DNA from: JBBSBL01 sp046330255
Lineage (GTDB): Bacteria; Actinomycetota; Thermoleophilia; Solirubrobacterales; Solirubrobacteraceae
Assembly: GCA_046330255.1 (NCBI GenBank)
Contig: JAXLTC010000001.1
Location: 434,001-498,000 of the forward strand
Direction: 5' to 3'
Length of the DNA: 64,000 nucleotides
Part shown: piece after piece, positions 17,044-25,404 of the stretch
Layout: every line of letters starts with the position of its first letter
Numbering within the stretch: position 1 is the stretch's first letter
Program-made: the position numbers and the translations under genes
Notes under the pieces: generated by a model
What the model saw: only the letters and a program-made list of their open reading frames with translations
Database searches by the model: none
Told to the model about the DNA's origin: nothing

Positions 17044-17331
17044 TCAGCCCTGCTCCAGCGGGGCCATCGTGAGGCCGCTGTCGCGGAGCTGCTCCCAGTA
17101 GAGCTCGGCCACCTCGCGATCGCCCGACCACACGATCGCCTGGCCGGTCGAGTGGATCCGGTCGGCGATGCCGAACCCCTTGCTCACGCTCACGCCGGGG
17201 ATGAAGCGGGCGAGCGTGTGCGCGACGTGCTCGAAGGTGTTGTGGTCGTCGTTTCGGACGATGACGCGCCACGCCCCGCCCGACCCGCTTCCGGGGCCGG
17301 CGGCGCGCTCGCGCTCGACTGTCTGCGGCAT
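17044..17331 (-). CDS. clpS: ClpS adaptor of the ClpAP/ClpCP protease
   Basis: This 95-residue protein matches ClpS: the N-degron-binding RNDDHNTFEHV motif (Asn-Asp-Asp and Thr) at about residues 28-38, the GKGF-like region VSKGFGIADRIHSTGQAIV with the conserved His, and C-terminal AELYWEQLRDSGLTMAPLE. ClpS delivers N-end-rule substrates to the Clp unfoldase. The first ~20 residues are a flexible Gly/Ser-rich extension as usual. It lies between an MBL hydrolase and the propeller gene on the same strand. Confidence 0.93.
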   Translation of the reverse strand: MPQTVERERAAGPGSGSGGAWRVIVRNDDHNTFEHVAHTLARFIPGVSVSKGFGIADRIHSTGQAIVWSGDREVAELYWEQLRDSGLTMAPLEQG

Positions 17332-17341
17332 CGCCCCAATC

Positions 17342-18208
17342 CTAACCTGGGCGGCCGGGCTCGCGCCGCGCCCAGTAGCGCGCCAGGCCGGCGTGCAGCG
17401 AGAGCGCCGGGGAGGCGTGCTCGAAGACGGCGGCGGTCCGCGGGTCGCTCGCGGCCGCGATCTCGGCATGGATCCGCGCGGCGAACTCCTCTGCGCCGAG
17501 CTCGCGCGCGAGCGCCGCGTGGGTGTCGAGGCTGGCGCGCACCCCCGCGATCTGGGCGCCGGCGTCGCCCACCGGGCCGAAGTGCGTCAGGCCGAGGCCG
17601 GCGGGCTCCCACGCGGCGAGCGCGGCCAGCGAGGAGCGCCAGGCATCCAGATCGATGTCCGGGGGCGGGGTCGGGGCCAGCACGTGGGCGGACGGCGGGA
17701 TCCGCACCCCGGCGAGATCTCCCGTGAGCGCCCAGCCGCTCGGAAGGTGGCGGTAGGCGACGTGGTGCCAGGCATGCCCGGGCGTGTAGGCGACCTCGAC
17801 CCCGCCCTCGAGGTCGAGCGTCTCCCCTCCGCGGAGCACGTGCAGCCGGTCCTCCGGGACCGGCGCCATCTCGCCCCAGAGCGTCTCCATCGCGTCCCCG
17901 TAGATCCGGCGCGCGCTCGCCCACAGCCGCGACGGGTCGGCCACGTGGGGCGCCCCGCGCTCGTGCACGTAGACCTGGACGTCCGGCCAGCGGGCCGCCA
18001 GCGTCCCCGCGGCGCCGGCGTGGTCGAGATGGACGTGCGTGAGCAGGATCGCCCGGGGAACCCGCTCCCCGAGCGCACCCACCAGGGTGTCCGCACACGA
18101 GGCGGGCCCCGGGTCGACGAGCACGTCGCCCACCCGCCAGCAGCAGATCGCTCGCTCACGGCCGAGGTGGCGCACGTCGATCGGCTCGAGGTCGGCCGGG
18201 AGGTCCAC
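17342..18208 (-). CDS. Metallo-beta-lactamase-fold hydrolase
   Basis: This 288-residue protein has the MBL zinc signature THVHLDHAG (H-x-H-x-D-H) at about residue 58-66, a further His in TPGHAWHHVAY, Asp in LTGDLAG and the distal His in LTHFGPVG. The pattern fits the glyoxalase II-like or quorum-lactonase-like branch, so a thioester or lactone substrate is plausible. GTG 18208 was preferred: upstream in-frame codons would cross into the divergent mutase gene. clpS starts 11 bases after its stop. Confidence 0.88.
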   Translation of the reverse strand: MDLPADLEPIDVRHLGRERAICCWRVGDVLVDPGPASCADTLVGALGERVPRAILLTHVHLDHAGAAGTLAARWPDVQVYVHERGAPHVADPSRLWASARRIYGDAMETLWGEMAPVPEDRLHVLRGGETLDLEGGVEVAYTPGHAWHHVAYRHLPSGWALTGDLAGVRIPPSAHVLAPTPPPDIDLDAWRSSLAALAAWEPAGLGLTHFGPVGDAGAQIAGVRASLDTHAALARELGAEEFAARIHAEIAAASDPRTAAVFEHASPALSLHAGLARYWARREPGRPG

Positions 18209-18251
18209 GGCGCCTGACGCTAGCCCACCGGCCGGTACGATCGGGACCACG

Positions 18252-20246
18252 ATGAGCGAGCATCGCCTGCCCGAGCCCGACCGCCCCTGGATGATGCGCA
18301 CCTACGCCGGCCACTCCACGGCCGCGAAGTCGAACGAGCTCTACCGGACCAACCTGGCAAAGGGGCAGACCGGGCTCTCGATCGCGTTCGACCTGCCCAC
18401 GCAGACGGGCTACGACCCCGACGACGAGCTCGCCCGCGGCGAGGTCGGCAAGGTCGGCGTGCCGGTCTCCCACCGCGGCGACATGGCGGCGCTGCTGGAC
18501 GGGATCCCGCTGGACCGCATGAACACCTCGATGACGATCAACGCGACCGCGGCCTGGCTGCTCGCGCTCTACATCGTCACCGCCGAGGAGCAGGGCGTCG
18601 AGCCCGCCAAGCTCCAGGGCACCACGCAGAACGACATCATCAAGGAGTACCTGTCCCGCGGCACCTACGCCTTCCCGCCCGGCCCGTCGATGCGCCTGAT
18701 CGCGGACATGGTCGCCTACACGGTCGAGCACGTCCCGAAGTGGAACCCGATCAACATCTGCAGCTACCACCTGCAGGAGGCGGGAGCCACCCCGGTCCAG
18801 GAGATCGCCTACGCGCTCAGCAACGCGATCGCGGTGCTGGACGCGGTCCGCGAGCGGGTCGACGAGGAGCTCATGCCGAAGGTCTTCGCGCGCATGTCCT
18901 TCTTCGTCAACGCCGGCGTCCGCTTCGTCGAGGAGCACGCCAAGCTGCGCGCGATGGCCCTGCTGTGGGACGAGCTGGGCCGCGAGCGCTACGGGGTCGA
19001 CGAGGAGCGGCTGCGGCGGTTCCGCTACGGGGTCCAGGTCAACTCGCTGGGGCTCACCGAGGCGCAGCCCGAGAACAACGTCCAGCGCATCGTGCTCGAG
19101 GCGCTCGCCGTGACGCTCGGCCGCAACGCGCGCGCACGCGCGATCCAGCTGCCGGCCTGGAACGAGGCGCTCGGCCTGCCGCGACCCTGGGACCAGCAGT
19201 GGTCGCTGCGGATCCAGCAGGTGCTCGCCTACGAGACCGACCTGCTCGACTACCCGGACATATTCGAGGGCTCGGCGGTGATGGAGGGCCTCGTCGAGGA
19301 GCTGCTCGCCGGTGCTCGCGCCGAGATGGCGCTGGTCGCCGAGCACGGCGGCGCCGTCGACGCGGTTCCGTACATGAAAGCCGCGCTGGTCGAGTCACAT
19401 CGCGAGCGACTGCACCGCATCGAGGCGGGCGAGCAGGTCGTCGTCGGGCAGAACCGCTTCACCGAGACCGAGGCCTCGCCGCTGACCGCCGACGGCGAGG
19501 GCGGCATCCTGGTGGTGGATCCCGAGGTGGAGGCCGGGCAACGCGCCGCCGTGGAGCGCTGGCGTGCGGCGCGCGACCAGGCCGCCGTCGACGCCGCGCT
19601 GGCCGAGGTGGCGCGCGTCGCCAGGGCGCCGGGCGAGAACATCATGCCGGCGACGATCGCGGCGGCACGCGCTGGCGCCACGACCGGCGAGTGGTCGGGC
19701 GCGCTGCGCGAGGCGTTCGGCTCCTACCGCGCGCCGACCGGGGTCGGCGAGGCCGCGGCGCCGCTCGCGGGCGACGACGACCTGGCCGCGCTGCACGACG
19801 AGGTCGAGCGGGTCTCGGAGGGCCTTGGCCGCCGCCTGAAGATCCTCGTCGGCAAGCCGGGCCTGGACGGCCACTCCAACGGCGCCGAGCAGATCGCGGT
19901 CCGCGCGCGCGACGCCGGCATGGACGTGGTCTACGAGGGCATCCGGCTCACGCCCGCCCAGATCGCCGCCTCGGCGCTCCAGGAGGGAGTCCACGTCGTG
20001 GGGCTCTCGATCCTCTCCGGCTCGCATCTGGAGCTGATCCCGGACGTGGTCGAGGCGCTGCGCGCCGAGGGCATCGGCGAGGTGCCGGTCGTGGTCGGCG
20101 GGATCGTTCCCGACGCGGACGCCCGGCGGCTGCGCGAGGCCGGGGTCGCCGCCGTGTACACGCCGAAGGACTTCGATCTCACTCGCATCATGCGCGACGT
20201 GGTCGCGCTGGTCGCCGAGCGCAACGGCCTGGCCGTAACCGCCTGA
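18252..20246 (+). CDS. ecm: Ethylmalonyl-CoA mutase (MeaA/Ecm), B12-dependent
   Basis: This 664-residue single-chain acyl-CoA mutase has the catalytic TIM barrel (RTYAGHSTAAKSNELYR, FDLPTQTGYDPDD, MNTSMTINATAAWLLALY) and a C-terminal cobalamin domain with the D-x-H-x-x-G motif in PGLDGHSNG (~residue 538-546), plus SILSGSHLEL and VVGGIVPD. The N-terminus and the LARGEVGKVGVPVSH stretch match MeaA/ethylmalonyl-CoA mutases rather than methylmalonyl-CoA mutase. It converts (2R)-ethylmalonyl-CoA to (2S)-methylsuccinyl-CoA. meaB follows two bases later. The presence of ccr in the same window supports the assignment. Confidence 0.9.
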   Translation: MSEHRLPEPDRPWMMRTYAGHSTAAKSNELYRTNLAKGQTGLSIAFDLPTQTGYDPDDELARGEVGKVGVPVSHRGDMAALLDGIPLDRMNTSMTINATAAWLLALYIVTAEEQGVEPAKLQGTTQNDIIKEYLSRGTYAFPPGPSMRLIADMVAYTVEHVPKWNPINICSYHLQEAGATPVQEIAYALSNAIAVLDAVRERVDEELMPKVFARMSFFVNAGVRFVEEHAKLRAMALLWDELGRERYGVDEERLRRFRYGVQVNSLGLTEAQPENNVQRIVLEALAVTLGRNARARAIQLPAWNEALGLPRPWDQQWSLRIQQVLAYETDLLDYPDIFEGSAVMEGLVEELLAGARAEMALVAEHGGAVDAVPYMKAALVESHRERLHRIEAGEQVVVGQNRFTETEASPLTADGEGGILVVDPEVEAGQRAAVERWRAARDQAAVDAALAEVARVARAPGENIMPATIAAARAGATTGEWSGALREAFGSYRAPTGVGEAAAPLAGDDDLAALHDEVERVSEGLGRRLKILVGKPGLDGHSNGAEQIAVRARDAGMDVVYEGIRLTPAQIAASALQEGVHVVGLSILSGSHLELIPDVVEALRAEGIGEVPVVVGGIVPDADARRLREAGVAAVYTPKDFDLTRIMRDVVALVAERNGLAVTA

Positions 20247-20247
20247 G

Positions 20248-21210
20248 GTGGCCGGCGCGGGCGCCGAGCTCGGCCGGCGCCTGCGCGAGCGCGACCTCGC
20301 CGCGGCTCCCGCGGTGCTGAACCTGGTCGAGAGCAGCTCGCAGGACGACCGCGCGGAGGTCGACGAGCTGCTCGCCGCGCTCTCGCCGGCAGCGCTCGGC
20401 GGCGAGGCGCCCGGTCACGTGATCGGCGTCACCGGCCCGCCCGGCTGCGGCAAGTCGTCGCTGCTCTCGGAGCTGGCCGCGGCCTGGCGCGCGGACGGAC
20501 GCAGCGTCGCGGTGCTGGCGGTCGACCCGTCGTCGCGGCGCACGGGCGGGTCGCTGCTGGGCGACCGTGCGCGGATCGCCTCCGATCCCTCCGACCGGGG
20601 GCTCTTCATCCGCTCGACCGCGGCGGGCAACCGGCTGGGGGGCCTGGCACCCGCGACCCGTGCCGCCGCGGCGGCGCTGGCCGTCGCGTTCGACATCGTC
20701 GTGATCGAGACCGTCGGCGTAGGCCAGTCGGAGACCGAGGTGGCGGACGTCGCCGACACGGTCGCGGTGGTCGTGCAGCCCGGGTCGGGTGACGTGCTCC
20801 AGTTCCTGAAGGCCGGGATCATGGAGATCCCGGACGTGCTGGTCGTCACCAAGGCGGACCTGGGCGCGGTGGCGCAGAACGCGCGCCGCGACCTGCATGC
20901 GGCGCTGCGCTCGCTGGGTGCGGGAGCCGAGGTTCTCGCCACCTCGAGCGTCCCGCCGCCGAGCGGCATCGGCGAGCTGGTGGCGGCGCTCGACGCGCAC
21001 GGGGCGTCCGTCGACCTTCCCGCCCGGCGGCTCGCGGCCCGCCGCGCCCACGCGCTGGCCGACTTCGCGGCCGAGCACGGCGAGCGCGGCGTGCGCGTGC
21101 TGGGCGGGCGACGCGAGGCGGAGCGCTTCCTCTCGGAGCAGGACCCCGGCCTCGACGTCGCCGCCCTGCGGCGCGCGCTCAGCCGACGAGCTTGGCCTTC
21201 ATCGAGTTGA
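20248..21210 (+). CDS. meaB: MeaB/ArgK-type GTPase chaperone of the B12 mutase
   Basis: This 320-residue G3E-family GTPase has Walker A GPPGCGKSS (~residue 63-71), the switch segment VDPSSRRTGGSLLGDRARI, ETVGVGQSE (base-linked Walker B region) and TKADLG for guanine recognition. MeaB proteins guard and reload cobalamin in acyl-CoA mutases. It begins at GTG one base after the mutase stop, so it is in the same operon. Its last 32 bases overlap the convergent SHOCT gene. Confidence 0.93.
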   Translation: MAGAGAELGRRLRERDLAAAPAVLNLVESSSQDDRAEVDELLAALSPAALGGEAPGHVIGVTGPPGCGKSSLLSELAAAWRADGRSVAVLAVDPSSRRTGGSLLGDRARIASDPSDRGLFIRSTAAGNRLGGLAPATRAAAAALAVAFDIVVIETVGVGQSETEVADVADTVAVVVQPGSGDVLQFLKAGIMEIPDVLVVTKADLGAVAQNARRDLHAALRSLGAGAEVLATSSVPPPSGIGELVAALDAHGASVDLPARRLAARRAHALADFAAEHGERGVRVLGGRREAERFLSEQDPGLDVAALRRALSRRAWPSSS

Positions 21211-21586
21211 ACTCCTCCTCGGAGATCGCGCCCTTCGCCTTGAGGTCGGCGAGCTTGGCGAGCTCGTCGACCTGCGAGCCGCCGCCGCCGGCGGCGGCGG
21301 TCTGGCGCACGTACTCGTCGAACTGCTTCTTGGCGTCGGCCTGCTCCTTGACCGAGCGCTCGCGCATGCCGCTGCCGCGCGCGATCAGGTAGACGAGCGT
21401 CGTCAGGAACGGGATGAACACCAGGAAGAGGACCCAGACGGCCTTCCACCAGCCCGAGAGCTCGTGATCGCGGAACAGGTCGGTCAGCACGACGATCAGG
21501 ATCCAGATCCAGATCACGAAGAAGAAGATCGAGATCACCGTCAGGAACGCGTCCCCGAAGGTGAAATCAGCCAGCGGTAGTGACAA
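21179..21586 (-). CDS. Membrane protein with PLD-N-like helices and C-terminal SHOCT domain
   Basis: This 135-residue protein has two transmembrane helices (FLTVISIFFFVIWIWILIVVL and WVLFLVFIPFLTTLVYLIA), a charged linker and a C-terminal SHOCT motif (VDELAKLADLKAKGAISEEEF). The TTG start at 21586 is preferred: homologous proteins begin near LPLADFTFGD, and GAGG lies just upstream. SHOCT domains are short oligomerisation or interaction helices. Function is unknown. It is divergent from another SHOCT-tailed membrane protein. Confidence 0.8.
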   Translation of the reverse strand: MSLPLADFTFGDAFLTVISIFFFVIWIWILIVVLTDLFRDHELSGWWKAVWVLFLVFIPFLTTLVYLIARGSGMRERSVKEQADAKKQFDEYVRQTAAAGGGGSQVDELAKLADLKAKGAISEEEFNSMKAKLVG

Positions 21587-21682
21587 GGGTGCCTCGTTTG
21601 GTCGTTTGGTCGTCCCGGCGTCGGGACGCGCGACAGGGTAGCGGGGCGGCCCTGCCGCGCGCCCCGCTACGGTGCCTCGCCG

Positions 21683-23152
21683 ATGAGCGCGCACACCGCA
21701 GCTCCCCCTCCCGCCGCCGCGGCGCAGGCCGGCCGGCTCTGGCCGACCGTCTGCATCGTGCTGGCGTCGGTCCTGCTGTTCCTGTGGTCCTTCGCGACGT
21801 GGACGAACCGGCAGCTGCTCAACACCGACAACTGGGTGACCACGAGCGGGCGCCTGCTCGAGAACAAGGATGTCCGCGACGCGCTCGGCCCCTACCTCGT
21901 CGATCAGCTCTACCAGCAGGTCGACGTCGCGGCGGAGCTGCAGGGCGTGCTCCCGACCGACCTGCGGCCGCTCGCCGGCCCCGCCGCGGGCGGCCTGCGG
22001 CAGCTCGCCGAGCAGGTCGCCGACAAGGCGCTGGCCAACACGCAGGTCCAGTCCTTCTGGCAGGGCGCGAACCGCGCCGCCCACGAGCAGCTGCTGAAGA
22101 TCCTCGAGGGAGGCAGCGGCAACATCTCGACCCGCAACGGCGAGGTCACTCTCGACCTGCGCGGCATCGTCGCCCAGATCGCCTCGCGGATCGGGCTGCC
22201 GGCGGACCTCGCGCAGAAGATCCCCGCCGGAGCGGCGCAGCTGACGGTCCTGCGCTCGAACGACCTCAAGACCGCCCAGGACGGCGCCGAGGTGCTGAAG
22301 GGCCTGAACTGGGTGCTCTCGATCCTCGCGATCGGGCTGTACGTGCTGGCCGTGTTCCTCGCGCGCGGGCGCCGGCGGCGCACGGTGATGGCGATCGGGC
22401 TGACCTTCGCGCTGGTCGGCGTGCTGGTGCTGATCGCGCGCAGCTTCGCCGGCAACGTCGTGGTCGACGACCTCGTGACGAACGACTCCGTGCTGCCTGC
22501 CGCGCACGCGGTGTGGTCGATCGGCACCTCGCTGCTGTCCGAGATCGCGGTCGCGACGATCTTCTTCGGCTTCCTGCTGATGGCCGGCGGCTGGCTCGGC
22601 GGTCCGATGCGGCCCGCGGTCGCGGTGCGCCGGATGCTGGCTCCGCCGCTGCGCGAGTACCCGGCCGCCTCGATGGTCGCCGCGCTGCTGGTCGCGCTCG
22701 CGATCCTCGTCTGGCACCCGTTCAACTTCGGCCGCTCGCTGATCTCGGCGCTCGTGCTGCTGGCCGTGACGGTCATCGGCGTGCTCGCCCTTCGCCGCCA
22801 AACCGCAGCCGAGTTCCCCTCCGCTTCAACTGCCGAGCTGGGAGCGCGGACCCGCGCCGCCGGCGAGCGCGTCTGGCAGACGCTGCGCGGCGGCGGCTCC
22901 GCCGTTCGCGGGCGCGTGTCCTCTGCGATCGCGGAGCGAGGAGGGGCCGGGTCCGGGGCCGCCGCGTCCGGGGATCGCCTCGCGCGCTTGGAGCGGCTGG
23001 TCGCGCTGCGCGACGCGGGCGCTCTCACGGACGAGGAGTTCGCCGCAGAGAAGGCCGCGCTGATGGGCACATCCTCGCCGCCGCCGGCCGGGCCCGACGC
23101 GCCGACCGCGCCCCTCCCCCGCCCGGACGGCGAGCCCCCCGCGTCCGGCTGA
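21683..23152 (+). CDS. Large membrane protein with C-terminal SHOCT domain
   Basis: This 489-residue protein has an N-terminal transmembrane helix (TVCIVLASVLLFLWSFA), a ~170-residue extracytoplasmic domain (DNWVTTSGRLLENKDVRDAL...), then several helices between ~210 and 370 (SILAIGLYVLAVFLA, IGLTFALVGVLVLIA, IFFGFLLMAGG, MVAALLVALAILV, SALVLLAVTVIGVLA). The C-terminus is cytosolic with a SHOCT motif (RLERLVALRDAGALTDEEF) and a Pro-rich tail. No enzymatic motif is seen. The domain layout is common in actinobacterial proteins of unknown role. Confidence 0.8.
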   Translation: MSAHTAAPPPAAAAQAGRLWPTVCIVLASVLLFLWSFATWTNRQLLNTDNWVTTSGRLLENKDVRDALGPYLVDQLYQQVDVAAELQGVLPTDLRPLAGPAAGGLRQLAEQVADKALANTQVQSFWQGANRAAHEQLLKILEGGSGNISTRNGEVTLDLRGIVAQIASRIGLPADLAQKIPAGAAQLTVLRSNDLKTAQDGAEVLKGLNWVLSILAIGLYVLAVFLARGRRRRTVMAIGLTFALVGVLVLIARSFAGNVVVDDLVTNDSVLPAAHAVWSIGTSLLSEIAVATIFFGFLLMAGGWLGGPMRPAVAVRRMLAPPLREYPAASMVAALLVALAILVWHPFNFGRSLISALVLLAVTVIGVLALRRQTAAEFPSASTAELGARTRAAGERVWQTLRGGGSAVRGRVSSAIAERGGAGSGAAASGDRLARLERLVALRDAGALTDEEFAAEKAALMGTSSPPPAGPDAPTAPLPRPDGEPPASG

Positions 23153-23171
23153 CCCGCCAGGATCCCGCTCC

Positions 23172-23819
23172 GTGTCCTTCGCCCAGACCGCCGGCCTGCC
23201 CACCGGGGCCGACCGCACCCGCACCCTGTTCGGCCAGGTCATGGGCCTGGTCGCGCTCACGGTCGCCTGCTGCGCGGCGGGCGCCTACCTCGGCCGCGAC
23301 CTCGGCGGCGCGTCGTGGTTCGTGGCATGGATCGTCGCGTTCGGATGCCTGATCGGGCTGAACGTCGCCAACGCCCGCGGCAACCGCGGGCTCGCGCTCG
23401 TGCTGCTGCTGGTCTTCGGCGGTCTGCTCGGCGTGAGCGTCGGCGCGACGCTCGACTACTACGCCGCCAACGACCCCGGCGCCGTGCGCCAGGCGCTGCT
23501 GGCCACCGCGCTGTTCGTCGGCGTGCTCGGGTCCGCCGGCTACGCGATCAGGCGCGACCTGTCCTTCCTCTACCGCTTCCTGTTCTTCGGGCTGCTCGCG
23601 GTGCTGGTGTTCGGGCTGGTGACGGTCTTCGTGCGGATACCGGGCGGGACGACGATCTACGCGCTCGCGGGCCTGGCGATCTTCGCCGGCTACACGGTCG
23701 TGGACTTCAACCGCCTGCGCCGCGCGGGCTCGGACGCCGCGATCCCGCTCGCCGCCGGCATCTTCCTCGACGTCTTCAACGTCTTCCTGCTCTTCCTGCA
23801 GCTCTTCGGGCGCCGGTAG
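23172..23819 (+). CDS. Bax inhibitor-1/YccA-like membrane protein
   Basis: This 215-residue protein has seven predicted transmembrane segments and the C-terminal IFLDVFNVFLLFLQLFGRR that is characteristic of the BI-1 family, with Asp in AIRRD and in FLDVFN. BI-1 proteins are pH-sensitive cation (Ca2+) leak channels. The GTG start follows the SHOCT gene by 19 bases, so they may form an operon. The stop abuts the stop of the convergent gene inside a palindrome. Confidence 0.85.
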   Translation: MSFAQTAGLPTGADRTRTLFGQVMGLVALTVACCAAGAYLGRDLGGASWFVAWIVAFGCLIGLNVANARGNRGLALVLLLVFGGLLGVSVGATLDYYAANDPGAVRQALLATALFVGVLGSAGYAIRRDLSFLYRFLFFGLLAVLVFGLVTVFVRIPGGTTIYALAGLAIFAGYTVVDFNRLRRAGSDAAIPLAAGIFLDVFNVFLLFLQLFGRR

Positions 23820-23826
23820 CTACCGG
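23813..23826. terminator. Palindrome formed by two abutting convergent stops
   Basis: CCGGTAGCTACCGG is a perfect 14 bp palindrome whose centre is the TAG of the BI-1 gene joined to the CTA of the Vgb-PASTA gene. A GC-rich flank extends it partly. It is likely a shared terminator or at least a strong hairpin. Confidence 0.5.
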
Positions 23827-25148
23827 CCGGCGCCGTGACGGCCGAGAACCAGGTCGATGCGCGCGCGATCGCCGCGGACGGTGCTGGACCGCGGGGCCTG
23901 CGAGATCACGACCGTACAGCGGGAGCGACTGCGGGAGCGCCGCGTGCGTACCCGTCCGATCGTGCAGTGCGCCTGCTTGGCGAGCATCGCGGCGGCGGCT
24001 CGCCCGAGGCCCCGCAGGTCGGGTACCTGGCAGGTCGTCGTCGGGAGCGCGACGCGGACGATCGCGGGCCGGTCATAGTCGGTACTCGCTGCCCACACGG
24101 TCCGCCCGGGGCCGGTCGCGATCGCCCGCAGACGCTGCACACCGGTGTGGTAGCGCGCAATCTGCCCCGCCGGGGTCACACGTCCGACGACGTCCGGCAG
24201 CTGGGTGAACCAGACGTTCCCGTCGGCGCCGGCCGCGATGTAGTTGATGTCGCGACTGCTGTTGTCGTTGCTGTGGCCGCGATTGACCGTGTAGCGGGTG
24301 ATCCGCCCGTCCAGCGTGCTCGCCCCGATCACGTTGCGGGCGGAGTACCACATGCGGCCGTCCGGCCCGGCGATCACCGTCCGAGGACCAATGCCCAGAG
24401 GGTCGACCCGGCGGCCTGCGCCAAGGCCCCTTGTGAACGCCGTCACGCGCCCGTTCTTCCACCGCCCCAGATAAAGCGGCTGCGTCGGCTCCTCGGGGAG
24501 CGGAGCGCCATCCTGGGCGAACCACATGCTGCCGTCCCGCCCGAACGCCAGACCGTAGGGGAGGGCAATCCGGGGATGGGCGCCGATCACGGGAACGCTC
24601 GTCACGGTCCGGGTCGCCGGGTTCAGGCGCACGAACCCGGCGTCCTGGGTAAACCACACAGACCCGTCAGGTGCCGTACCGCGGCCCAGATCAAGGGTCG
24701 TCGGGACGCACGGTCCGAGCGTAATCAACCCGTCGAAGCCGACGCGACCCAGCGTCGTGTAGGCGCCGATCCACAGCGACCCGGCGCCGTCGGCAGCGAT
24801 CACGTCGGGGGCGATGCCCGCGGAGCCTGCAAGACACGGGTTGGTCCCTAGGCCCTGCGTGTACTCCGCCACGCTCCCGTCCGGGCCGAGGCGACCGACG
24901 CCGCCCGCGTTCAGCAGATACCACATGGCACCGTCCCCGCCCTGAACCAGCCCCAGCCCCGTGATCCCGCCCGGGCTGATCCCCGCCGAGAACGTCGTGA
25001 ACCTCGGAGCCGGCAACCCCGAGCGGGCCGACGCACCCGGCGAGACCACAACCAGGGACGTCACTGTCACAAAGACAACCAGACCGGCACGAAGCAGCGC
25101 CGGGTGCCTCGCGGTCACACCCGAGAGCAGACCCATCACCGTCAACAA
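23820..25148 (-). CDS. Secreted Vgb-like beta-propeller with C-terminal PASTA domain
   Basis: This 442-residue protein has an N-terminal signal or anchor helix (LRAGLVVFVTVTSLVVVSPG). A seven-bladed propeller of the virginiamycin B lyase type follows (GDGAMWYLLNAGGVGRLG, DGSVWFTQDAGFVRL, DGSMWFAQDG, DGRMWYSARNVIG, DGNVWFTQLPDVVGRV). The last ~70 residues form a PASTA domain (CQVPDLRGLGRAAAAMLAKQ, VVISQAPRSSTVRGDRARI). PASTA domains bind peptidoglycan or beta-lactam-like ligands, so this may place the propeller at the cell wall. Base composition looks somewhat less GC-rich than its neighbours, which hints at transfer. Confidence 0.82.
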   Translation of the reverse strand: MLTVMGLLSGVTARHPALLRAGLVVFVTVTSLVVVSPGASARSGLPAPRFTTFSAGISPGGITGLGLVQGGDGAMWYLLNAGGVGRLGPDGSVAEYTQGLGTNPCLAGSAGIAPDVIAADGAGSLWIGAYTTLGRVGFDGLITLGPCVPTTLDLGRGTAPDGSVWFTQDAGFVRLNPATRTVTSVPVIGAHPRIALPYGLAFGRDGSMWFAQDGAPLPEEPTQPLYLGRWKNGRVTAFTRGLGAGRRVDPLGIGPRTVIAGPDGRMWYSARNVIGASTLDGRITRYTVNRGHSNDNSSRDINYIAAGADGNVWFTQLPDVVGRVTPAGQIARYHTGVQRLRAIATGPGRTVWAASTDYDRPAIVRVALPTTTCQVPDLRGLGRAAAAMLAKQAHCTIGRVRTRRSRSRSRCTVVISQAPRSSTVRGDRARIDLVLGRHGAGR

Positions 25149-25404
25149 CCCGCGCTTGGCGGAAGGCGGAGGTCATCCATCCTGATCACTTAGCAGCGGC
25201 GATCGTCCAAGGACACCGTGGCGACCACGGACCCGCCCACCGCAGTCGACCGCAGCGCATGTGAGCGCGAGAGCCCACCCGAGCAGGACACTTCAGCCAG
25301 GACGGGCCGCACCCGCGGCAAGCGTCCGGCCTAGGTGGCGCATGGCGACACCAGGGCAGGATGCTTCGGACGCGCGGCGCCATCGCGCGACCACCGCAGG
25401 GCAC
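25149..25404. other. Intergenic region with GCAGGA-CTTC repeats, no gene
   Basis: This 256 bp region has no credible reading frame. It contains GCAGGACACTTC (25283-25294) and GCAGGATGCTTC (25356-25367) as direct imperfect copies. The exact reverse complement of the first, GAAGTGTCCTGC, occurs at 34057. The rest carries the promoter region of the Vgb-PASTA gene; no strong promoter was recognised. Confidence 0.5.

Noticed and set aside
18252..20246. Methylmalonyl-CoA mutase
   Set aside because: The N-terminus and LARGEVGKVGVPVSH region match MeaA/ethylmalonyl-CoA mutases, and ccr is in the same window.
21587..22801. N-terminal extension of the minus-strand SHOCT protein
   Set aside because: The extension is antisense to the plus-strand membrane protein. 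The SHOCT homologs begin at the TTG at 21586.
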